A DNA stretch of 64,000 nt from Argyresthia goedartella (taxonomy: Eukaryota; Arthropoda; Insecta; Lepidoptera; Argyresthiidae), in NCBI GenBank assembly GCA_949825045.1, contig OX463829.1, positions 23,468,715 to 23,532,714 on the forward strand, written 5' to 3'. The position numbers and the translations under genes were made by a program. The notes beneath the pieces were generated by a model, which was not told the DNA's origin, ran no database searches, and saw only the letters and a list, made by a program, of their open reading frames with translations. Below, piece by piece: positions 22,439-34,400 of the stretch (within the stretch, counting starts at the first letter, position 1; the number at the start of each line of letters is the position of its first letter).

Positions 22439-25400
22439 CTGTAAATATGTTTCTTATTAAATATTGGAACGCAATGATAGTATAAGTTAAATGAACGATA
22501 AAAAGAAACAATCCCGATATTACGGGAAATAAGGGAATACAAAGATCTGCCCCCCCATTTGTAATTCTTACTACATAAAAAGTAAGAATTACAAATAATA
22601 TTCGACCAGCCTGTGTACGAATGTTTACGTATCGCTTGTAACTGATAATCAGTTTCATTTTCCCTCGCATAATTTTGATTCACAAATTGCCGTGATCAAT
22701 TTGTCCTGAAATAACCGCGCGTTGCGGTTATTTCAGGACAACGAAGCGCGCGCTGTTGCGAGCGCGTTAGCAAGCGATATAATTAAGGCCACAATTTAAT
22801 GATTTTTAGGTATTTTTGAAGGAGATGGAGGGACGACCTGCCAGGGTTGAACGATGAAGCCTCGCTGCCCTCCTTTAGCTAAATGGTCGTTAAGCCACAT
22901 GGGGTCGATTTTTAGTTATAAATGACATCATACTTAGGAAAAAAATCTCTATCGATCTGTCTTAGAGTCGTTTATACAACTTTTCTAGATCAGGAGATGG
23001 GTCTAGTAAAAAAGACCTTAAATACGATAAAAGCTATGTTTTACACAGCTAAAACGACTTCAAACATCAATACTTAGGTAAATGGCCACATACAGCCCTT
23101 AACGCCATCATTGTACTGAAATTATTTCAAACTTTGCTTAGCTAAAAACACGTTATTTGATTGTTCTACACTAAAAAGGCGTTAGGATATTTTCGCGATA
23201 TTTATGCCGCAGTTTATCTATCTATATTATGCTGATATCCTACGCTTTAAAGCAGTGCTACTTAAATACTACACTTTACGGGCGTTAAACACTCTTAACG
23301 ACTTTATAGCATTGGATGATTGAAATAAACTGAGGTCATTTACTTTTCTCAAAAGCACTATCGGACTTTAAATACTTTGAGGGATAATATTTTGCATCCA
23401 ACTCCTTAACTAGAAGGACGTTAAGATAAATATTAAGCTAAAAAGGCGCAATCTGATCTCGCGGGGTGAGCCCCGCAGGCCCCCGCATCGCGTTCCTTAT
23501 TGTCTCCCGGGCCGTTGTTGAGAGTGGACACGCGTTGCTAGGCAGTAGCGTTCCCGCCAAATTTTCGTGCTGGATGAGAAGACACCTGCGCGGTAAGTTT
23601 ACTAAATTTTTGCCTTAACCCCTTGTGTGTGAAAATTCCCGCTCCGGTACTGTCATTCTGGCGCCTGTGTGTGGCGCGACCGTCTCCGGTACTGCTGTAA
23701 AGGATTTTATTTTGCTTCCGTTGCAGCATTCATGTTAGTCCGATCTCTTTCTAACCTATTAAAATTGCACAAGAAAGAACAGGCTATCTAATTAATGAAT
23801 GGTTTTATACTCTGTGGTCACTGTTTGCACAATAAAACTCACTCAAAGACGCCATCCCAACCGCTACTTCGCGTTTGTGTCTCTCAGTGTTCACATAGAT
23901 ATTTTAATTATTTGTGCTAAGTGGAGTGCCTGCTGCTGATTATCCAATATGCAACGGTAAGTAAAGTTTAATTTTAACTAATACTAATGTCGATTATCTA
24001 TACCATTGTGAGTAAAAAACTGTCCAAAACAACTTCACCTCGCTCTTCTCAACGGAACATGATTTTGGTTTTCATCTGAATAGACAAATTTCATTAGAGA
24101 AACCGAACGTGCTTATCATCCTAGGACTCTACATATTGTTTATTTCCTATTGGTTACTATTCAAAACATGTATTCATTCAGAAATATGCGAAATTTCATC
24201 AAAACAAATGCGGGGGAGTCCCAGTACCGCAGACGGAATTTCACACATCGGGCAATTGCGGTTGGTCATGGCCGACACAATGGTGTGGATATGTCGACAA
24301 GCTTTTCCGTGTTTTGATATAATCTTACCTTTTTACTTTTATTTTGTTTTGAGCTTGATTGGTTTGATGTTTTTTAATTAACACGGGTGATTTTTTGCAT
24401 ATTTTAACAACAGTGTGTGCATGACGATAGCCGGACAAAAACGAAACATTTTTGTTATTTCGTATATTTGTTCTTTTGTTGATGGGACTTTATTATGGGT
24501 CGTAAATAAATAATAAATAACAGTGGATTTTTAAAGATCAATAAATAAAATAAGTTCTAGTCATATAAACTTTTCTTTCAAGTCAATAATTTTGCCGAAA
24601 TTATTTTACCAAATCAGCCCTAGATTTAAATTATTTCAGGAAATAAAGAAAAAATAATTTTCAAATAAACAATTATGTCAAAGAAACACTCGAATATGTG
24701 ATTGTATTTTTAATGTTTCTGTGCAATAAAGAATATGAAAATGAAACACGGGAAAGAGTTAATTTCACAAAATATGTTTGTATTAATTAACGCAATGCAC
24801 CCTTCACTGATTTCATAAAAAATAAATGTTGATGCTGCATACACTGCTCGAGCTTGTTTATGTGTTGTGTGTTTTTATATATTATGGTTTGCACTATTTG
24901 GTTGGCATTTTTTGCATGCTTTTTCTTTCTTTCTGTAAGTGCTGCAAGAACTGGAAGAGGCCGAGGGCGTGTGAACGCGGAGGATGAGAGTGGTGCTGAT
25001 GGTTTGGGCGTTCGTGGTGGCGGCGTGGGCAATCGTGGAGCCGCTGTACGATCGCGTGGCAGCGGCGGGCGCACGCGTGGCGGCGGCGCACGAGCGCGGG
25101 GCGGAGTCCGCACTCGCGGTGGGGCCGTGGAGAGGCCATCTGCATCTTCTTTGTAAATAACAGCTTTTACTAACAACTAACTTTACTAATAATTGCATGT
25201 TTTCAAATGAAATAAAACTAATGTAGGATCATGTATTTCAGATCAATGAGAAATATTACCGACTTGCCGGTTCAAGTGCAGTCGCTGGAGCGCAGCCTTC
25301 ATACAAGGAAGACCAGAGAGTTGCCTCCCGATGCCAGGCAGTCACCAGGGTAAATATTTTCAAAATATTGTTAGCTCTACCACCCCATATTGATTTTCTT

Positions 25401-28400
25401 AGGTTTTGGACTCTACTTCCAAGGCATAAGGTTAAAATATCAATTTTTATTTGTTTTTAGATCTCTACTACTCTGGTCTTCCTTGTTTGAAGAGCTGCCA
25501 ATCGAGGTCACCCATGAGGAGGGAGACAGGCTTTTAAACATGTCCCCGTGCTCAGCACCTCCGTCACCTTCTGTGTAAGTATTGAAATGAGTACTTTGTG
25601 TCTTTAACGTATTGATTTAATTGACTTAATTAAAATTTGACACAGGCCTTCCTCATATCATACCATATTTTATGTCCATTGATACCTAATAAACCATAAT
25701 TAAAATGTTTTTTTTTTTAGATTTTTAGAATGTGGCGGCAGTAGCGGGGCTTCAACGCCTACCCCACGCAGGGGCCTCAAGAGACCTGAGTGAGTATACT
25801 TAATTTCGAGATAACTTGCATTGTAGTATTTCTTTATTTATTTACGTAATACAATTTACTATGTTTTTACAGGCAGATAGAAGAAGGTATCTTGCCGCTG
25901 TGCCCGCCTCCCAGGGCAAAACGTTGCCTGTAAGTATATTATTTTTAGATTTTTCCATTATTTCATACTTTTTGAGGATGATAACATTATTATATTTTAC
26001 AGTATCCCATCGTCATCGTCGTCGTCGGCGAACGTGCGTCCTCTTCGTGAGAAAGAAATTGAAAACCTACTCTGTTACGGTAAGTGAAATAAACCTCGCT
26101 AAATACCAGGGTTCGCAGATATATTACGATATATGTTTCAATCAGGGTTCGCTGATAAATATCACGATATATGTTTCAATGGATATATATCAATGGATTT
26201 TTATTTTATTTTTTTATGAAGAAATGGATAAATCTGTCTAAAAATTTGCACAATTTTGCCTCTGCTACCCCGTTTAGGAAGAGGTCCATATGTCATGATA
26301 TTTGTGTTTGCTCTGGGCTATAAATTTAGCAGATTGTAAGGGCTTTACTACACAAAAATAACTTATTACCTAAACAAAAATGTATGGGATTTGACGATTT
26401 TTTGACTCAGTCATATCGATTTCGACACTTATTGTTGTATTTTTTTTATTATGACAATATCGTATTGCTTTTCTTTTTTTTATTATGACAATATCGTGTT
26501 GCTTTTCTTGATAAAAAAATAAACATTAAATTATAAACCTTCATATTTGATGGAAAACATAGTAAGGCTAGCCTCCTGTCTCGCTGATTGGAGTGTTGGC
26601 CACTGTTGGCTCTGAATAACTAGCTAAAAGTGGGCATGATTCTGCTTCTGCCACTCCGTATGGGAAAAGGTGTGACGCTATGTTATAAATGTATCATTTA
26701 ACCTGTTCACTTTGTCAGTATAAACTAATTATGTGATGTTAAAAGATAATTTTTTCATTGTATATATATCTGATAAAAAAATCGGATTTTTACGAAAAAA
26801 AAATACAGTCTTTAAAAGAATATTCCTTTACATGCGTTTACTGAATACCTATATCATAAGTCATAACTCAACGTCAAACCTTTTCCTCCATACCTCAGAC
26901 GAGTAAGAATAAAAATATATATCTCCATCGGATACGAGTAATACTCACACCTCAGACGTCTAACTCTATTTTAACCATTCAAATCAGGTAGCGAAGAGGA
27001 CTCCGACGTCGACAATGACGATGACGATGTGGAAAGGCAAAAGGACCCAAAGGCCACGCGGCGGTTCGAGGACGATGACAATGAAGGGGCGCCAGATGCT
27101 CGGGCTCTGGCTCTGGCTCAGGCTGTGAACCTTGACGGTCTGTCAGTGATCATGCCTGAGCCCCTGCCTGAACCCGAGCCCCTGCCTCGTCCCGAGCCGC
27201 AAACTGAGCCCGAGTTCCAGACCCCGAGCGAAAATATAGATAAATTTAAGTTTAACTGGAGAGAATTCCCAACAACTCAGATTCCACCTGAACTGAGGAG
27301 GGAACCCTTCTCCGAAAATAACTGTGGTCCGCAGGTTTCATGTGCGACCCCATATGATGCATTTACTGCCATATGGGATCGCCCGATTATGGAGCACATT
27401 GCAGTGGAGACAAACCGGTATGCTCAGCAGACGGCAGCGAGGATGCTGGAGGACGGATCGATCTGTCCCTCCAGCAGAATTACCAAATGGGTTGATACGA
27501 CGGTAGATGAGCTCTACGTGTATTTTGCCATAATTCTGGCGGTAGGAGTTGTGGCAAAATCACGGCTAGAGGAATATTGGAATAAATGCGTCGATATCTT
27601 CAGCACCCCGGGGTTCACAAAAGTGATGAGGTATGACCGCTTCCGGCTGCTGAGCACATGTCTCCACTTCGAGGACAATGTAAATTGCGATCCGGCAACA
27701 ATGACACGATCCGAAGCTAAGATTTTTAAGGTACGTCCCATTTTGGACCACCTGAATGCTAAATTCTCACAATTATATAAATTGTCTCAAAACATTGCGC
27801 TCGATGAAAGTCTCACAATGTGGAAGGGCTGGTTAGATATTAACCAGTTCATCCAGAATAAAGCAGCTGGCGTAGGAATAAAAACTTACGAAGTCTGTGA
27901 ATCAAAGACCGGCTACTTGTGGCGCTTTGAGGTCCATGCTGGCCACGATGTCACAGACGAACATGAAGTAAGTCCAATAACTGGAATCGTGCCTGCCCTT
28001 GTACTCAGACTTTTGACTGGTCTCGAGCATAAAGGATATACCATTTGGATGGACAATTTTTACAACTCCCCCGCCCTTGCACGCGAGTTGAAATGCCGGG
28101 GTTTCGACTGTGTGGGGACGCTTCGGACCAACCGCAAGTTCGTTCCGACCAATGTGGCGCAGTTGAAGAAGAATGAAATGGTGGTTGGTCAGGTGGTGGG
28201 CTGCACATCAGGCGATGTAGATATCCTGGTATGGAGAGATAAGAACCGCGTCGCTCTTATCTCCACTTACCACGGACTCTGCTCTGTGAATTGCGGCCAA
28301 ACACTGAAGCCGTCCATGGTCCCCGATTATAACGTGTGCATGGGCGGGGTAGACAAGAAAGACCAAATGCTGTCTATGTACCCCCTGGAACGCCGCCGTA

Positions 28401-31400
28401 ACAGGGTCTGGTACAAGAAGCTGTTTCGAAGACTTTTGAATGCTAGCACACTCAACGCATTCATACTGCACAAAGAAACATCCGCCAATCCAATGGTTCA
28501 CCGGAGTTTTCGCAAAACTCTGGTGACACAGTTGATTGAAACCCACGCTCGCATAGTCGAAACACCTGATACACCACACAACGAAACTCTCTACCATATC
28601 CCGATACTTTACAAGCTCTTGCCAATAGTCAGCGCGAAAAACCGTACCCGCAAAGTGTGTGTGGTCTGCCGCAAACGGTCAATCACATACTGTGAAAAGT
28701 GTGAGATTCCGGTATGTGGCTACACGTGCTTCAGGCCGCACATTAGTTCTCTCCGCCAATAATACTTCACAAAACACATACACTACATACAGTAACACGA
28801 CACACACACGCTAGTATTCAAAAGCTCTATCTATTTTCAATTCCATTTAAATTCACAATTTACAATAACAATAACATCCAAATGGTATCGGCATACATTT
28901 GTTGTTTTTTTGTTTCTCTAATTGTCTTTTAGTTTGTCTTTATGTTTTCTTTGTTTCTTATTCCAGCGGAAGATAGACCTTTGCCCACAGTGGTATGAAG
29001 ACTTTCATACTTAATTCAAAGAATAAGCCTTTACCTACAGTGGAATGAGACAGTTATTTAATTGTGAGAATGTATCATACAGGGTAGAGTAGTAGTAGTA
29101 GTATAGGCCTAAACATGCGTCAATTTGTATTTTTGTTTCCTTATATTTGTTATGTGAAAACCTTGTTTGTGTTTTTTTATCTTTTCTATCCTAGGTTTGC
29201 TGGAAGAAATCTCTTGTTAGAGATAAGCTCACTATATTTTTTTTGTGTAAGAAAGTATCAAGTAAAGTAAAGTACTTTCTGATGCATTATTTTCTCATAC
29301 CTATATGGGTATATTTTTTTCTGTATTTTGACGGAATTTTGCCTCGTTTTATTTTATGTCTTAGGCAATTGGCGCATGTAAGGCCTTTAAAGCTTCATCT
29401 GGATCGCAATTTATTTGTTCTTTGTAGCCTTAATGTGTATGTCTGCATATCGATAGCAATACCTGTCGAAATTCGCTATTTGACAAGAGCTGATTTTTGT
29501 ATAATGTTAAATCGAAAAAAATACCATTCAGAATACTCTCTCTCTCTCTCTCTCTCTTTTAATACGACAATGCCCTGCTTTGCTGGATTATGCGACTGGG
29601 ACTGCGAGATAAACAATAAGGCTACTTTCTTTAGTTTTTAATGTAGCTTTGTGTTTTTTTTATGCCGCTTGGAACACTTCTTATTAATGTTTTGTATTGT
29701 TCACTAATTTTATCACTAGTAAAATTACAAACCAACAATTTTCCTCCACGATCCCGTATGTTGATATGTATAATTGCTCATATAGTTGTTTTTTTTTATA
29801 TTACATGGCAAATAATGAAAATAACATTAATCGATGAACAAATAAACAAAAAAATGTACTTACACAAACAAACATAATAAAATGTGTTAATGTCTTTGTA
29901 TGCTGTGTATAATACCTACCAATTGATTTCATTTTAATTTAATATCGGTGTTGTCTGATTGATTGTGTTTTTATAATTGTAAAATTTGTATTTTTATCTC
30001 AAAATAAATTAATAATATTAATAAAGTTATTTAATTTAATATCTTACATTGCATTTGACCCCGTAAGGCACTATGTCTAATGACAGATTTTGTTGAGCCG
30101 TATTAATTTCATCTAATTTGAACATATTTTAAATATCCTTTGTGGGCCCATTGTGCCACTGCCACCGGAATGGGAAAAGGCGTTACGCTTTTTATATTAG
30201 GTACCTATGTTATTTTAACAAAATATAATATAAAAGTTTTGTCCCGAGAAAAATCACAAGGCTCATCCATATTATCTTCACCTCCATGGCACAAAAGTGG
30301 ATGATTATTTGCAATGTTTATCATCATGGTACTCTAAATATTTGTATGAAAGGTCTTGGGTTTATGTATAAATCCAATACTTTGTTCTATGTAGTTATTA
30401 GATAATGTATATTTAATAAGATAACTACTACCTTTCAACCATAACCTAAGATTTACTTACCTACTATTTTTTGTGTCATATTACAGTGGTATTTTAGTAG
30501 ATTCTCTGCTCGTTATTTATTTATCTTACAAGTTTGAGGCTTTGGTTACTGATAGCTCATATGCTTTAGTTTCTGTAAACCGAAGAATATTGGTCAATAT
30601 TGCCAAGGGTGCTTTGAAACAGTCCTAAATTGTATACCTAATATTGGCTGACATTTATGAGGCCCTATTTTTGTAACTTTTGAAAAAGTTTTATTTTGAT
30701 AAATAAATGTATGAAGACTATATGTGTTTGTGTTTATTAGAGTTCTATACAATATAACGCATTAATAAAATCAAACATTAGGCCTAAATCTTGCTTTGTT
30801 ATTAAAATAATACAGAAATAAGTACAACTTAGGGAGCTTCATATTATGTAACACATATTAGCTGTAATTAAACTGAAATAAAGGCGTTGTGGAAAGGAAA
30901 AAGGGTAAAGAATTCCAATTAGAGTAATATTCTAATTAGAACTAATCTTAATTCTAACTAGAATAGGAGAAATTCATCAAAAACTAAACATCGGCGCTCA
31001 GAATTCCTGATGTGTGGGATTCCCGCTCCGGTACCCACCGACACGGCGAAAGTTACAAAATGGCCGCCACAGGCGACTGGATAATTTGCACGAGATTTTG
31101 ATGGGGATGGGTTCTCTATCGTTAACTGAGTCCGAAAAAGTATAAATAAAACAAATGTGTGTGTAAAAAGATGTTTTGTAAAAAGATCACGTCTGAAGGT
31201 AGCTGCAAGCGAGTTTTGCATTATGCAGTCGCGTTACGGTTGCTTTTTGCGCGTAAAAGGGTTTGCCTAGCTTCAGACGTGATCTTTTTACAATACGCGA
31301 AGTACATGTATGTCTGTTTTCCATCGTTAGTTCTAGAGCCTAAACCACTGAATTTAATTGTATTTCATTTTGTATTGGGGGTTATTTTGTAAATATCTAG

Positions 31401-34400
31401 GATATCTAGGTTTTTTTTGGATTTAGGATAACTTTATTATTTAAGGTAATTGTCATACAAATCAAACACAGTTATTAAGTTTATTAAAAAAACACCAATA
31501 AAATTAAATTAATAATAATAATAATAATACTTTAATACCTATGAGTTTAACATGTAATTTTGCATAGGAAATACTGGGAGGATGAAGCTCATAGTGCGGG
31601 GGAATAAAGTAGAAAGGAGTTCGTAAACTTCATCTTAAATCACCGAAAGCATCATGCGAGAAAGTTAGTACAAGGGAAGGGTGGCATGCACAAATTTATT
31701 TGAATAGGTAAAACATTTTACTAAATAGTGGGACAGGAGTTTGAACTAAGACGACTCACAGTTAGTTATTTTAGCTTTGTTTGTATTCAGATCCAACGTT
31801 ATTGAGTTGCTTATTGTACCTACCTTGTGTTTTTTGCAGACTACCGATGACTTCTCAGCGAGCAAAGAAAATGCTTAGTATGGTAGCAGAAACTTCTGCT
31901 ACCATAAGCACAGATCTCCAGCAGAGATCTGTCAATGATCATCAGTCAATTACATCAACAAATAATAAGAAGGAAAAGGAAATACATCCGACAAAACGAC
32001 AAAGTATAAATGGACTATATTCACGGCCATACTCCATGACATCAACCGTATTTGAGAATTTTTGTGAAACTCAAAACACATTATCTTCTCACCATTTCCA
32101 CGAGCTGGAAAGCCATTTAGTCATTCTGAATAAGAATTTTCCGAAATCTCCAAAAGAAAACATTACTGGTGACTTTGTAGCGTCATCTTCCCAAATCCGT
32201 GACGTCATCACTCCTTTGTCTGGTATTACATGTGGACCGATGAACTTGACCTGTCATGAAGAAATTGTGCCTACACCTCAAGAACAACAGCAGCTTGAAC
32301 TTAACAATGAGGGCAGTTTGCTTGTTCTCGATAATGATGAACAGAGTAAAGATAATACGATGCCAGGATCACCAGTACCAATTACTGTGTTAGCTTCACT
32401 TGATTATGATTCTGACGACTCTGTTTTAGACAAAAATTATGTGCCGTCTGATTCAAGTGACGATTCCGAGGATGACCAACCGGCTCGATCAAAAAAACAC
32501 TTATCGACAGCAAAATCCACCGTACCAGAGTATGTGCTTCCCGATTCAGGTGACGATTCCGAGGATAACCAACTGGCTCGGTCAAAAAAACACTTATCGA
32601 CAACAACATCCACCGTATCTGCTCCGTACACTACACTCCAGCCGCCACTTAGAACTGCAGAAGAGAATCTTACCAAGAAAAGACGCCGAACCGTCGATTT
32701 CAGCGAAATGAGATGCACAGTAGTATCCGAAAAGATATCACGAAAACGAAGGAACACATACGATTTTATAGGACAAAGAGAAGAAAAGGAATCAAATAGC
32801 AACGAACAAACCGAGAACGAAAATAATCAACAGGCCTCCAAGAGAAGAAGATACGAAACTAGTTTGGCTCAACGAAAAACAGAGAAAAAAGATAGAAAGA
32901 GGATGGAGTATACCGTGAAACCAGGATGCAAGGAAAGATGTCAGAAGAAATGCTTTAAAAATTTTAATGAACAAGACCGCGTTAATCTGAATGAAGAGTA
33001 TTGGGCCCTAACGTGGGAACAAAGACGACTGTATGTCATATCAAGAATTGAAACAGCAATACCAAAAAGGAAAACTACCAGCGTGCCAAAGAGAAACCAA
33101 AAAAGATCTTTTAGACTCTACACAAGGGGTGGAACTACATTCGAGGTGTGCAAAATATTTTTTTTGACTACTTTAGGGTACAAAGAAACTAATGCTAAGG
33201 TTTTGCGCATTGATAATCTCCAATCCACTGGTCTTGAAGAAGATAAACGTGGCAAGCACCAATGGTGATTTGATCGCCAGTTACTACGTCGACACGTGGA
33301 ATCGTTCCACCCAAAAGAACCACACTACAGACGGGAACATGCACCGTTAAGGAGATATTTACCAAGTGATATTAATATCACCGACATGCACAAGCATTTT
33401 GAAAAAACTCATCGTGATCAAAGTGTGTCTTATGAGTTGTACCGAAAATATGTCAAAAGCATGAACATATCGTTCACACGGCTTGGTAACGAAGAGTGCG
33501 AGCAGTGCGAGGCTTACGATTTGCACAAGAATCTAACTTCGCACGATGCAACTACTCAGATAGTAGCAGAATGTAGCACTTGTGTAGAGTACGCTAAACA
33601 TCATGACAAATATACTAAAGCAAGGCAGTTTTATGCTTTTCAGAAAACCTTTCCGCAAGACGATAAGAAAGTGTTCTTTACTGCAGACCTAGAAAAGGTA
33701 ATCATGCTACCGAGGATGGAGAAATTTCAATCAGTTATTTTTGCTCAAAGACTCGTGGCTTATAACCAAACCTTTGCGCCTGCAGGAACAATCACTAATC
33801 AGAGCAAACCGACAACTGTCTTGTGGCATGATGCAATCGCAGGAAGAAAACAGGAGGACATCATGAGTGCGTTTTGTGTATTCATGATTCGCAATCGTGA
33901 ATCGTCCGTAATGTGAATATCTGGGTGGACAATTGCAGTGCACAGAACAAAAATTGGCTGTTGTTTTCAATGCTTGTCCACTTGATAAATTCAGATTTGA
34001 TCTGCACAAGCAACATAAATCTGCATTACTTTGAACGCGGGCACACTTTTATGAGTTCTGACCAAGTGCACAAACAAGTTGAACTTGCAATGAAAAAGAT
34101 GGGAAAACTGTATGACTTTACATATTTTGCACAAGCTGTCGCATCCATAAATAATGGAAAAGTATCCGTTGAATCGATGACACCACAAGACTTCATAAAC
34201 GTGCCTGATTTTGTATCTCAGAGACGCATAAAAAAACAGAGCCCAGAGCATACCTGAAAGACATGGTCCAGGTATCTTTCCAACGCAATAATCTCGGTCT
34301 ACTGTACAAAAATGATTTTGATGACGAATTTACGTCATTACAGTTCATGACTGACAAATATTTGAAAAATCCACGTGCTCTCTGTATCACCTTTCGTACA

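Noticed and set aside
22377..22670. 97-residue membrane protein on the minus strand
   Set aside because: Only the last 62 nt are a real exon (acceptor at 22438); the hydrophobic part is intron read-through, and the true membrane helix is at 35985-36185.
24787..25176. Pro/Arg-rich minus-strand protein of 129 residues
   Set aside because: It is the antisense of the RGG exon of the piggyBac-like gene, where codon phase, splice sites and length all support the plus strand.
27029..28762. Single-exon piggyBac transposase starting at 27029
   Set aside because: The codon at 27029 is GTG, the frame is open upstream to a good acceptor at 26987, and it joins six upstream exons in phase back to an ATG.
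31781..31846. Start of the DUF7869-like protein at 31781
   Set aside because: A strong acceptor (TTTTTTGCAG) ends at about 31839 and the next ATG, 31847, fits better; the upstream codons look intronic.
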